A DNA stretch of 64,000 nucleotides from Diploscapter coronatus (lineage: Eukaryota; Nematoda; Chromadorea; Rhabditida; Rhabditidae): contig OZ038422.1 of NCBI GenBank assembly GCA_964036155.1, positions 73,679,201-73,743,200 on the forward strand, read 5' to 3'. Below the pieces are notes generated by a model that did not search any database, was not told where the DNA came from, and worked only from the letters and a program-made list of their open reading frames with translations. Position numbers and translations under genes: made by a program. Below are positions 1 through 12,322 of the stretch, one piece after another; the first letter of the stretch is position 1; each line of letters opens with the position of its first letter.

Positions 1-1788
1 AGTTTGACGTCCACATCCTTCTCCTCTGCGTCACTGCCCTCTTCCCCTTCATCGCTGCCTTCGCTTTCGTCTTCATCCGCATCGGATGATTCAGATTCCC
101 CCTCTCCACTGTCGTCCGATTTGGCTGAAAAATGAAGGACTACAGCAAATACAGTAATCTTTAGAATTTTGGAATTACTGTGAGTGAAAATTAAAATTAT
201 ATGAGGAAACTAAAAGTTACTGCAACTTTTCGATGATAAAGTGGGCCCTGTGTGTAGAAAGGCCAAGTCTCCTCCTTTCGAGGGAGAAAAAGAACGCATG
301 AAATTTTCCGCCGTTTCAATTATCGCTAATTAGTTGGTAATTTTATGAAACCAAGACACCAATAAGGTAATAAAATGCGCCTGAAATGAGATGGTGTCAT
401 TGGTTTTTTTTTCGAAAAAGGCCTTCTGAAGACATGAACGACGTCGGAACTCTAGTAACATAACTTTTGATAGGATGAACCATTTTCGAAAATTTCAAGT
501 TTTCAGTTCGTCACAACCTTGCCCATTATTTGGTATCAAATTTATCCGATCGAACCTATTTTGAAAAACCACTTGGCCTCTCTATCTATGTAAAATGTTT
601 GTTTAACTGAACTAGAGAGATAAGACTTAATGATTGGATCAGTTATTGTAGGGTCTCTTTGATAGAATAGTTAAAAATAGTTTTGTGAGTTTAATACTTG
701 ATACAGTTTTAGGCTAAATTTACAACAAAAAAGCAAATTAAGGGGTGACTAAAATCAGTACCAACGAAATCCTCATCGTCTTCTTCATCGTTGCCAAAGA
801 CTTCCAAATCGATGAGCGCCGCCGAGGGCTTGATCTGGCGCTTACCCGGTGCCCGTTGCACTGCAAAACTAGCATAAATAATTTTAGAGTTTCCTGATAA
901 ATGGTTGACTGAAGAATAATGCTGAATGTTTTAGCATGAAATTTATGATTAATAAGAATGGTGATGGCATAATTATTAGAGCAATTGAGAATCAAATATT
1001 TCTAACATCGGAAATTCTGAACCATACATGAGAGCTAGATAAGCCTCATTGAGTAAAAGGGAATTTCATATGGTTTCGTAACTTGGGCGTTGATCAGGAA
1101 TAAATCAGTGATTAGTGAACAATTTCACATCTTATTACTGTAGAGAATCTTGGAACATTGTCGAAAAGCCGATATTCTAAAAGAAATAATGAACTGCGCG
1201 ATAAGATTTACGAGAGTTCAAAAGATCTCGAAGGAGAGAAAGAGAGGAGAAAAAAGAAGAAAACAGACAGATTTGACCTTTGGGGGCACATGAATCGATA
1301 GGTAAATCAACGAGAAATTATCGAGTTTACCTCAAAAACCTATTAGCTTGGGGTTAGTTTTGAATTTGATCATTATTTTATCATAGGTTTCAAGAATTTT
1401 AGGCATGAAACGATTGGAATTCAGAATGTTGCATAGTTATGATCGAAAACAAAAATATGAAATTTCGAAATAAAATTGATTATGAAATATGAAATTCGAA
1501 AATTTAAAAATTCCAGATCTCAAATAAAACTAAGGGCGCTTTAGATAAGATGCACCATCACTTTAGATTAGGTGATAGATATTGAGATAGGTACAAGAGA
1601 GCCACAAGATAGGAGAAATAGTATCCATGAAAATCGCCATGCCAATGACAAAAAACATTAAAAAATTAAATCAAAATAATTTCTGAAAAAAAATTTGATC
1701 TCAAAATTTTGAGATCTCGATCTTTAGATCTCAGATTCCTGGACTGACCTGCCGCAGCGATGAAGGATTGCTTTTCCGCGTCCGTCAT
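1..1788 (-). CDS. Acidic protein, 5' part of gene (runs off left edge)
   Basis: Three exons read on the minus strand: 1788-1749, 860-762 and 124-<1, with introns 1748-861 and 761-125. The start is the ATG at 1788 (MTDAEKQSFIAAA). The phase-1 donor joins a Lys/Arg/Pro-rich segment (RAPGKRQIKPSAALIDLEVF), then an almost uninterrupted Asp/Glu/Ser run (DDEDFVAKSDDSGEGES and onward). All junctions keep frame, with consensus donors and acceptors. No catalytic domain is visible in the roughly 87 residues present. The composition suggests a nuclear, histone- or nucleic-acid-associated protein, but that is inference only. I do not recognise the family. The rest of the gene lies outside the window. Confidence 0.7.
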
Positions 1789-3338
1789 TTGCAAACTCAC
1801 GAATTTAGGCTACGCCCACAAAAATCCAAACTCAGGGTACTCGGCTGAAAAATCACAAATTTTCATTAGATCTCAAACTTTTAGAACGAGGTATGCGATT
1901 CAAGAGTATTCGGGCCGCGAGAAAGAAGTCTATGTGCAATCTAAAGAGAGACGTGCAGAGATCACGTGGTTCGAAGAGGCAGCAGACAGAAAAGACGCAC
2001 CGCGAGCGCGTCCCAAACGCGATGTGGTCTTGCGAAGGCGAACAATCATGACGAGACCCGTATAATGTAGGTTTTGAAATTGAAATCTTATGTGAAATTA
2101 TAAGAGATTTAGAAGGCAGAGATAGAGTATGAAGTAAGTGGAAAATAAGGGAAGTAAGCCAATGACAATATCGATTTTTTGCATGCATACATAACACACT
2201 AACACGAAAAGCAGGCAAAATAAAGAACAGACCCAATTTGGAAAATTTATGATAAGTACCAGAAAATATGGGTTCCTGAATGTTTTAGAATCAAAAAGTT
2301 ATCCCAAGTTTCTAGAACAAATCATTGAATGTGAATGTTTGAAGTTCTGGAAGTTTTGAATTTATGAATAGTAGAATTTTAGGGTTTTTTGAGTTTAGGG
2401 CATTTTGGCATGATAAGGAATGGTGAATAAATATTTTGCAAGATTTGAAAACTGAAAATCGATGCAGGACTTAAAAATAAGGGCAATTGTTTGTGGTAAA
2501 CAAAGGTGGAACTAGCCAGGGGTTAAGGTTGATTCAAAACGAATAGATAGGGGTGGACTTGACGATAAATAAGTGGAGTTTTAGTTGTGTATAAAATTAC
2601 GCAAAGTGGGTACTGACAATCAATAAATTTGGAGAAATGAATAATGATGAAGAATTTTGAAGCATAGTTTTTCCGACTCTTGAACAGCGATGTTTGCAGT
2701 GCGGTGTGCCATTTTACTGCACCGCCAACATCCCTGCTCTTGAAATAATAACGAATAGAAAAAGATTTTTTTACCAAAATAATGAGAATTTTGGCAATAA
2801 AGTAAGTAGATTTGTAAGATTTTGAAAATTAATTTGTAGAAAAATAGCACTCAAGTACTAATCAATTTTGAAAGTGATCAGATTGGAATAATTTTGAAGC
2901 ATACTCTGAGACACTTGACGACATTTTGTTACACAAGCGCTAAAACCGTTCATATTTCAGATAGTGTCATTTTTCGATAAAATGATGATAAAACTTGATT
3001 TATTATCTCATTTTAGTCAAATTTTATACAGTAGGAAGGCAATATTTTAGAGAATGGAGAACTATTGTTAAAATATTGTAAAGAGTAATTTATTTACAGG
3101 AACGAGATTAAGCTATCTCAAAGTTTAATATCATGAGCTGCACCGGATAAAAACAATCATATTTCATTCCATCAAAGATAGTTGAACATAAAAAATACTG
3201 TAGCATAAAATTATTATTGCTATCGAGAACTAACATGAAATATATCACTTTCACGTAAATTTCAAAATCTAAACAATCGAATGATAAATATTTCTTGATA
3301 AAGTAGGGTTTTTGAGGCTTCACATATCCCTCTGGATT
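1789..3338. other. Intergenic, no supported gene
   Basis: This AT-rich stretch lies upstream of the acidic-protein gene. Open frames of up to 127 codons exist on both strands (for example 1853-2236 minus), but they have low-complexity translations, no splice support and no domain motif. It contains one of the dispersed short motifs' neighbours but nothing else I can name. Confidence 0.5.
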
Positions 3339-4740
3339 TTAGAAACTCGTTTCCCTGTAAGTAGCTTCTGACGAGCCTGTAGAAGGTCGTTTTTCTCTGT
3401 CTCTTTCTTGCTCCCTCATCCCCTCCAATTCTTCCTCAGTAGACTGCTCCATTTTTAACCGACGCCACTCGCCAGTTAACCGTTTCCTGAAATAGCACAG
3501 TAATCATTGGTTCTCCTAATTTTTATTTTTTTTTTCGATCTTTTTAGTGAAAAAATACTATCATGTTCGTTAACGAAGGAAAGCAGAGGCGCGACATGAT
3601 TCAGAATGTTACAGAATTTATTACTTATAATCATGAGCAAGAGTTGTGATATGCTCCAAATAGCTCATTTCGAAAATTAGATCGAAATGGGTCTAAAATC
3701 GATATGGTATAACGCTTTGGTCACACCCATTGATAATTGGCAATCATTGCGCAGAGAAAAGTTCTTCGTTAATAGACATGAGAGGGTGGAAAAGACATAA
3801 TTTATTTTTAAAAAATGCTAATATTTTCATGTTTTTAGTGGAAACACATTATTTCACATGCAAAATCAAGTGTTTTAGTAAAAAACAATAAGTTCAGTAA
3901 GTTTTTCATGCGATTTTTAATTTTTCTATTTAGACGCACTCGGGCGGATCCTCGTACCACCACTCTTCAAACTGCTCCAGGAAATTGAGAATATTCGTCC
4001 TGAAAACGATAATCTGTCAAATTCAATCCATTATTTTATGAGGTGATAATTTGTGAATCTAACAGATAATTAGAGACGTAATTAGAGTCAGTCCAAACAT
4101 AAGTATAGTCTATAATTAAGCTAATTAAATCAATTATATCAATCTCGACCTATGAAACCACTAATTGTTATTTCGTGCAAACTTTGAAAATCTCAAAACA
4201 TACCTCAAATCTTCGTTGTACATCGCTGTAGATAGCTCGCCTTTTATTACATGGACCTAAAATACTTAGTTGGGTAATTATCCATTAATTGGGGTAATTA
4301 AGTTAACTACCTCGTCTCTAATTACTTGCTTCTCTCTTTTGATTTCTGCGAGCAGCCTTTGAATTGTGTCCATGTTCTCTTCGTCGTTATCTAAGGCCAT
4401 TATGTCCTAAATTGAGTAACTAAGGGGATAATTAGGCAATAATTAAGATTAAGTAGTTAATTAGGGTAATGATCTTACCTCCAGTTCATTGACTTTTTTT
4501 CTTAGAGCATGGGCGAGTTTCCTGATATGGTCATATCTTTTGTCGATGTACGAGAGGCGGTCTTGGAACTAAATAAAAAATGACATTTTGAAAGCAAAAT
4601 TCGATCTTACTGCTCGATTATGTTCATAAGCCTTATGATAGGTAACTTTAGCACGAAGATAGTTATGTTCCTCATCTAGGGAAAATAAATCCTCATCGAT
4701 ACTATCCCAGTTTTCCAAAAATTTTACTTTCCAGCCCATG
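3339..4740 (-). CDS. Small coiled-coil protein with alternative last exons
   Basis: Exons on the minus strand are 4740-4611, 4568-4479, 4406-4311 and 4256-4204, then either 3999-3930 or 3486-3339. The start is the ATG at 4739 (MGWKVKFLENWDSIDEDLF), one base after a TTTAG acceptor that could be a trans-splice site. The protein is 145 aa with the proximal last exon (ends ...WWYEDPPECV) or 171 aa with the distal one (Glu/Arg-rich, ends ...ATYRETSF). It is helical and highly charged throughout, with heptad-like stretches (RKLAHALRKKVNELE, IQRLLAEIKREKQVI), suggesting a coiled-coil structural or cytoskeletal protein. No signal peptide or membrane segment is seen. An ATG-containing exon-like stretch with a good donor near 5656-5665 may be a noncoding leader exon; joined directly it would be out of frame. 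Family not recognised. Confidence 0.72.
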
Positions 4741-7700
4741 CTAAATACAAATTTTAGGGGAACTTTTTTGTAAAGGAATTATTTCTAGAAGATATGCTTT
4801 AAAATTTTATCAGATTTTTCTGAGAATGTTTAGGACATTGCAAAGGTCGCCCTAACCAAAAATATTAAAAATCGACAGTAATCTAAAAATTTTCTTCACA
4901 AATTTAAAAGGAAGAGACGAGAACTGCGTCAAAAAGTTCGAAATGATGAGTTTTTCAAGCTTTAATCTGAAAATCTGGAGGCGGGTCAAGAAAAATCTAA
5001 CAAAGCGAAATTAAGCGCTTCAAAATTTCAAATCCGAACAAGGCAAAATCGAGGCGAAAATAGCGGAAACCGCCGGGATAAAAGATATCTGAAACCGGGA
5101 CTGGAGATATCACAAAGCTCAAAAAGAGAAGATCAAAATAGCAGACAATTTGAGGATCTGCCCCCAGAATGGTCAGACCGAATAAAGGACCAACTCCCAA
5201 GGGGTAGGTTATGAAGTGCCTTTTTCGAAAAAAAAAATCTCCGAAAATATCGATAAGAACCCTCAAAAGTGTGACTTTCTAAGAGACCGGATCAGATTTA
5301 TTATGCATCACTTTTCAAAGAGGACATTTTTGGAAAAAAAATGAAAGTCACGTTCAAAATTTTAGATTTTTTGGAGATAGGCTTCGAATTTTTGGAATAG
5401 AAAATGGGGAATTTTCCTATTCAATATGTCATTGTTTGATCCAAAAACTTTTAAAAAATAAGGGGAAAAATATTATCATATGTTTAGGTACGCTTCAAAC
5501 TTTAAGATGCAAAAATCTAGCTTTTCCATGCAATTTTTGGATTCTAACCTGCGCTTATATAAAATTTTGAAAGAATGTTATTCTATCTATCCCTTTCTCT
5601 AACATAAGGCTTATAAACGGTCTGAAAATCTAAAATTAAGAAAAAAATCGAACCAACTTACCTCGGGCATTATTGTTGTCTTGTGGACAATTGTCGATTG
5701 ACAATTGATTTTGAGGGAACTTGACAGGTTTGAGTTCAAATGTGAAAATGAGAGCTTAGTTCTCGTTAAGCTTGCTTGTTTGGCTCAGTAGGTTATGTCG
5801 CCGGTTTTGAGTAGATAGAGAAGAACATCACTTAGAAAAACAATAGGTTAGCGGATGCAGGTAATCTAGTCGACATCGGAAGGGTGTAGGATTTCTAAAT
5901 TTTTCTGGATTTTGCAAGATTCGTGAAGAAAACAAAGGTTACAAATTTCGAAGAAGATATTTGAAAATAGACTTCAGAACGCGAATTTTATTTACTTGTA
6001 AAAATGTAATCAGATTCAAGATATTTAGGTAGAATGGATTCAGAAAAAAGCGGATCTTTAAATTCGGGATCGATCAAGCAAATCTGAGGAATTTCTGGCT
6101 CTAATAAGAATATAAACAATTAGCGTAATGATATATAATAAATAAAATTTGATCCTAATTGTAAGACCAAAAAATATACGAAATTTTCTATTTTCGCCCA
6201 TGAAACAATATCTATTCTCGTATATTTCGGACACATGCACAAGAATTCGAAAGTTCACAGACAAGTCAAAATGTGTGAAATCTGAGAAATCATCAACATA
6301 ACTTTTTCAACGGAGAGGAAACATAAAATAATACATGCTGGAAATTAGAGAAAAAAAGAATCAAAGAAAAAGAAATATTATCGAAGATAGATATAAAGAA
6401 GCAGAAAATGGAGAAATAGTATGAAATTTGGAGAGAGCAAGACAGCTGACATTTTATTTTCTAACGTCAAGTCCAGAGCTTTATCCTCTCTCTCTCTCAA
6501 AGAGAATAGATAAAGTTGGATATTCATCCTCTTTCTTTTCCCCTCTCTCGTTCTCCAACACTATCTCACTTCCTTTGTTCACACATCGCACCATCATGCC
6601 AAAGGACAAATCAAATGTGTGTGATAGATTGTGTGAAGTTTCTGGAAGTTTAGGATAATCAGTCAACTGATAAAAATAACCAGACGGTTTTGATGATCCA
6701 TCTTTCAACATGAAGAAGAGGTAGTAGAGAAAAATAGCGGGTGGTTGTATAGAACGCTAGTAAAAAATAATATATCAAACGATTTTGGTGATCCATCCTT
6801 CAAAATATGGAGGAGAGACAATAAAGAGGAAAAAATAGAAATCTGAGCTAATTTTAGCATCAAAATTATCAGCTGGATACGAGGAATATTTTAATACTAA
6901 ATTTAGCTGAATTAGATTCGGAAAAATAATGTAATCAATGAGAAAAATGATATCACAGAGTTTTAAAAAGATATGGATCAAATGATGAAAAAGATTTCTA
7001 GAATCTAGAAATTAGATGAAATAAAAGGATGTTCTCTGGCAAAAGTGGAAAAGGGAAGAGCGCAACTCATTTCGAATGCGTGAGAAAACTTATAAATTCA
7101 GAAAGAGCGAAAGGAACAAAGAGATGGAAACTTTGGAAGGTTTTTTTCGCCGATGAAAAACAGCAAGTCGCAAAAATTTTTGATGAGAAAGTTAGAATCT
7201 AAAATAGGTAAGCGAATTTTAAAAATTAAGATATACTTATCTAAAATTAAATCCGAAGGACGTTCTGAAAAATAAAAGTGTTCTAAACAAGGCAAATGGA
7301 TTAAGGATATCTTTATCTAGAATGAATTTTTGAAGTTTTTCAAGTAATCTCTGGATGTTTAAAGAGAAAGAAAAGTAAGAATCCGGAATTTTTAGAGAAT
7401 CAAAGAAAGTCAGAGCAAAAATAAAAGAAGTAGGAAGTCCCTCTAGAACGAAGTCTAGTCTCGAAAAGTGATTGAGGATTTATTTGAGGGGTGGATATGC
7501 AGAAAAACGAACGGAGAGCTTAGAGAATCCACAATAATCTACATAAATCAGTCTGAAGAATGAGATAAATTGACTATTGAGGGGAAATCATGAACATTTA
7601 AAGAAAATAGCGAGATTTTTTAATTTTATGCCGCTACAGAACCAGAATGAAAAAATCCCATTGAAATGTTGAATTTTTAAACATGAGAAATTTGATTTCT

Positions 7701-10700
7701 TATGAGAGAAGGCTATAAAAATGAAATCATTATAAATAAAAATCTTGCTCAAAATAAATGAAATTTTGAATCATACTTGAAAAAATTATGCCAACAATTT
7801 TCTTAAGGAAAATATGCAACATGATAACATTTCAAGAGAGCAAGAAACATATCAAATGACTCTGAAAATGTTCAAGAGAGCAAAAATTGTGAAAAATTTG
7901 ATAGAGAACTAGGAAATATGGTCGAAATTTCATTTTCGAAGTTTTTGGCACAAGCTTTCGGTTGAGTAGGCGCTGGGAAAGGATAAAAAACCTCTCAGTA
8001 CATGCGAAAAGATAGGAAAGAAAAAGCTGACTGGTATAATTCTTCTGGAACCAAAATACGAAAATCTTGCCAAAAATGGGCGAAATCCCATATAGGAAAA
8101 TAAAATTATAAGTGGCGAACTCAGTTAAGCGAAAAAATTTCGCGCGGTCGCAAAAACGCCTTGGGAATATGTTTCAGGATATCAAAGTTCCTGAGTCAGA
8201 TTCTAGAAAACTTGGTTTTTGTAGTTTCTAAAATATCTGGACCTTACGATTTGAAATGAGTTAAAGATTGATTTAGTTTTAGATAATATATTTAAAGCCT
8301 GATTTTTGTGGGAAATAGCGTGATTCTCAGAAGAGAATCAGAAAAATGAGAAAAGAGTCAGAAAAAGCGTCGCTAGCGCATAATTGGGTTTGGTTTCTGA
8401 CCAAGCGTCAGACTCGTTATCAAGCGAAAAGATGCATAGATTTTTCGAGGAAAAAGAGCTACGAAATTACATCTTTATCATGAAAGGAAACATTTTGATA
8501 AACAATGAAAAATGCAATCATTTTTTAGTTTAATCCTAAAACTTAAAATGCATGATAAAGTATAATTTGAGTACATTCTTCCCAAATACTATTATTGGCT
8601 ACCTGGATTTGTCGCGACGTTTTGCAAGGTATATTTGATCTGAAAGTACTCCGACATAAGTTTCGCATTAAAATACGCTGCGATAAATCTAAGCTTCCCT
8701 ACTATTTTATCATGCTTTTCAGAAAAGTAATCCCAGGCTACATTCTGAGCTTAACTATGCATGTACTTGAAAATGCCCATCATCCAATTTATGTTTCATG
8801 TCCATATCTCCTCGTAAATATGAGTGTGCATTCCTTATCAATGACCGAAAAAGGCAAAACAGACCTGAGAAGAGATCGAGAGAATTGAATCATTCCTTCC
8901 GCGTTTCGCTGGTCGATAATGCCCTATTCTATTATTATCAGGATATTTTTAATTCTAATTTCTGTAAAAGTATTTTTTAATTTATAATATCTAAAACATA
9001 TATAATAAATTTTCTAAAATTTAAACTAATTTTCAGAGATTTAATCAAATTGAGACTTTAAGAGTTTTCTTTTAGATTTCTAAATCCGGAAATATCCTAA
9101 TTCTAAATTCATGGCAAAGCAAGAGTCATGCCCTAACGATGCTACCTATGGCGGAAAAGTTAGTATTTAAAATTAAATTAACTTTAGAGAATGAACGCTT
9201 TTAATTTTTACATAAATTGTAACAACTTTAAAATAAAAAAACAAGTTGCAGCCGGAAAAATCTGCATGCCTTTGGTGCAAAAATGCGAATTCCCTTGATA
9301 CATAAAACGCGCTTTTAAGCGTATAACTCGAAATTCGAAATAGCGTGTGAAAACGGGAACAGAAAAGATGCGAAGTAAGAAATAGTACGGGAAAAGAGGC
9401 AGGAAATGAGAAATAGAGAGAAAAAAGATTTGGTTTTAAGAAATATCCAGTTGAAACGCCAGAAAAAAGAATATTAGTGGTTTGAGAGATTTTTGGATTT
9501 TAGCGGATACGTTTCAACGGAAATGGGTATATTTGGGAGATGTTTTATCGTTAATCGAGGAAATACGTTGGATTTTAAGATCTATGAAAATTTACTTGTA
9601 TCATCTTCAACTTTTTCAAAAATAATCACGCGGAAATTATTTACTAGATCAATTGGACAATTTTTTATAAGAAGCTCCGAAACTCATGATTATGACATAG
9701 TTTGCCATTTGCAAATTTCGGTTTACAGGGTGCAGAATAATGATTCTCGCACTTATTCGCGTGCTAATTACTAGCGAACTATACTCTCCGATGATTTGGG
9801 ACTATTTTCTACATTGATTTTAGCATTGTGTGACATATCTACGATAAAAATTATTTGGGGTAGTTGGTATCAGATTATACGCATCTGGCAGCAAATAATA
9901 AGTGTCTCCATAACTTGTCCGCACCCTGTAGTTTGATCGTGAGACTAAAACATGCGAGTACGCACAAGAAGATACTTATCAATTTTTCGCGTAATGGTCG
10001 AAATATGTCGTATTTTTTGTTGATCAGGAAATCAAATCTATCAATTACGGGGAAATTGCTTAGTTGATCAATTAGACATTTTCAAAACAGGAAGTTTCTG
10101 GGTCAGCTTGTTTTTTTTCGGAATTAATAGCTTTTATGATCAATTTTTTGATATCATATCAGATTCTTATATATAATTTATCAGTATTACTAGAAGAAAT
10201 GATAAAAATTTTATTATAAATTGCTTCTTTGAATTTCTTGAAAGATATCTCACAGTGAAGTTGATCAAAACAAAAACAAAGTTACCCGAAACAGCGAAAG
10301 AAACATTTTCTTTGCGGGTTTTCAAAGAACAAAGCGATTCTGGCCATGTGTGAAAATTTCATCGTCAGAGAAGAACATCAAATTCGAAATGATTGAAGTG
10401 GATTTACGAGATAGCTCTGAGGCAAAGAAGCAAAGATAAAACTAAACCCAATTCAAAAGTGAGAAATGAAATGAGAGATGGATGTGTAGAGAAATTGAAT
10501 GAAAGGCTTATAAAATCGAGAATTAATATGTCAGAGGAGATAAATTATGCGTGGTAGTGAGTGATTGATGTTGTACAGTGTTTTTCAATGAAATTTTTTT
10601 TGTAAATTAAGGCGATATTTGATGAGCTATGTCATGAGGGTAATGCTATTTGTCAATTTTCAAAGGATGCAACTTCAACTTTACTTTTTTGTAAGGTATT

Positions 10701-10775
10701 AAAAGATCAATATAAACGTGAAGCAAAGTGAAGTTGAAATTGGAATTTTGCTAATAATTTAAAGATTTTAAACAT
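4741..10775. other. About 6 kb without a supported gene
   Basis: This stretch is AT- and purine-rich. The longest open frames (4997-5266 minus, 8595-8888 plus, 9493-9774 plus) have translations without family motifs or consistent neighbouring exons. There is a short TC run near 6486-6500, and exact copies of the dispersed motif GAAATAGTA at 6413 and 9379. A possible leader exon for the coiled-coil gene ends near 5656. I see no RNA gene. Confidence 0.5.
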
Positions 10776-11109
10776 CTAACTGAAAAGTTCAGTCATACAG
10801 TCGCCCAAAGAATTAAGGAGGTAAACAAATCCGGCGCATAAACAGCAATCTTCGAGACCTTCTGTACAGCAACAAACACAGTCATCTGCGGAGGGGTTAT
10901 TTTGATTACAATTTTCTGAAAACATTCCTTTTTAAAATAGTTTATTCCAAAATTAACCATTTCGATTTTCTTGGTTGCTGGATAATTGCCTTGATTGCGG
11001 TTGGGAGGAAATAATATTCTTGAAAATCTTGTTTTCGAAAATTTTAAAAAGATAAACTTACCGATGCAGAGGCTTGCAAAGGATTGCTATCCTGATAAGA
11101 ATTAGTCAT
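10776..11109 (-). CDS. Small Cys-cluster protein (I-mfa-like C-terminus?)
   Basis: Three exons on the minus strand: 11109-11062, 11018-10958 and 10915-10776, with 43-nt and 42-nt introns, all in frame, encoding 82 aa. The N-terminal half is Ser/Gln/Asn-rich (MTNSYQDSNPLQASAS). The C-terminal half has a dense cysteine cluster (DDCVCCCTEGLEDCCLC) followed by a short hydrophobic stretch (AGFVYLLNSLGDC). Cysteine pairs next to a short hydrophobic helix recall the I-mfa (MDFI) C-terminal domain or other small Cys-rich membrane-associated proteins, but the match is loose and should be read as a description rather than an assignment. The tiny middle exon was chosen because only it restores the frame into the Cys cluster. 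There is no signal peptide. Confidence 0.6.
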
Positions 11110-12322
11110 GCTTGAAGCGATTTTTGACGTCTGAAATTGAAATTCGAAGGTGAAATGGGTAAAACAAACAGGTAAACGCACACATGCAAAAATCAATGCA
11201 ACTTGGTTAAACAACGAAATAAAAACAAAGTGCGTCAAAAACGCATAGTGGTTAGTGTAAGAAATAAGAAAGGTCGATACTTGCCAAAAATCTATTTCTG
11301 CAGGTAGCCACTCTCTGTTCAAATGCAGAAATATCGATCGGGTATTGTGCCCCGATTGCATTTATAATAGACTCCCGAGGTCGCGTGAGTCTCTCGTTTT
11401 TCTCGTCAAACTTTTTCTACGCTTGAGGAAAACACATTGATACCCCGTGATCAGTAAACCGAATGAAGATTTTATTGATATTTCTTACTAATGTAATTTA
11501 CTACCGTTATATATAAAAATTGAAAAGAAAATTATTAGTACTGTGCGACTGAGAGCGACCCAGTCGGGTTAGTAGAGCGGTTTGCGAACCTGATTCGATG
11601 GCAAACGATTCGAATTACATGGTTTATTAATCGATATGAGAAACAACAACAGAGAGCTCGGCGATTTTGTGTGAAAATCGAAGATGGAATGAAAATCTAG
11701 CGATAGGAAATCTATAGGGGATAGAAAAGAAACAAACACAAAGGGTGCGCTAGCCGCACAAATACCTACTTTGAATTAGTTTATAAAACGGGAATGATAT
11801 TTCAAATGTTGATACCTTTAAACAATGCATATTTCGGTCATTATTTATAAAAAAAAAAAGTTGAATGGCTATTTTAAAAGAAGGAAGTAACATTTCAAAA
11901 GATAGACCATTAGGATGAAAAATCTGAAGGCGAAGAGGAAGAAGATATTTGAAAAATCAGCGGCAAACCTTGTCACACAAGCTCGCCACTGTCTAGTGTA
12001 TGACGCATGACTCCTTGCCCAAGCCTTCTGAGCAAGCCCATCCCCAGGAGGCATTTTCTTCAGACCCACTTTTACCTCCCCGAATCTCATACTCTATCTT
12101 TTCCTTTTGGGGCCTTTTTCGAAAGTCTCTAAAACTTTTCTTGATTCTTCAAAACCATCGTATTTTGATGGACCAAAACTCCGGAGAATTATTCGTGCGA
12201 AAATCTGCTGATTCATGACAAAAATAAAAGGGCGGGGTCTTAAAAGATAAATTGCAAGAATGAATTTTTGAAGTGAAATAATATTTTCAAGAGAGTGTAT
12301 TTTGTTTACGCTTCTTTTCCAG
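11110..12322. other. Intergenic region upstream of the UGT
   Basis: I searched this stretch for the missing first exon of the downstream glycosyltransferase and found none that codes for a signal peptide with the right phase. It contains a tRNA-like stretch at about 11570-11630, and a slightly GC-richer open segment at 12000-12218 whose translation has no family motif. Confidence 0.45.

Noticed and set aside
738..995. Minus-strand 85-codon open frame ending in IWKSLATMKKTMRISLVLILVTP
   Set aside because: It is the wrong frame of exon 2 of the acidic-protein gene; the spliced frame is continuous with both neighbouring exons.
8595..8888. Plus-strand 97-codon open frame
   Set aside because: No family motif, no compatible exons either side, in a purine-rich gene-poor stretch.
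9493..9774. Plus-strand 93-codon open frame
   Set aside because: No domain, biased AT-rich codons, no splice partners.
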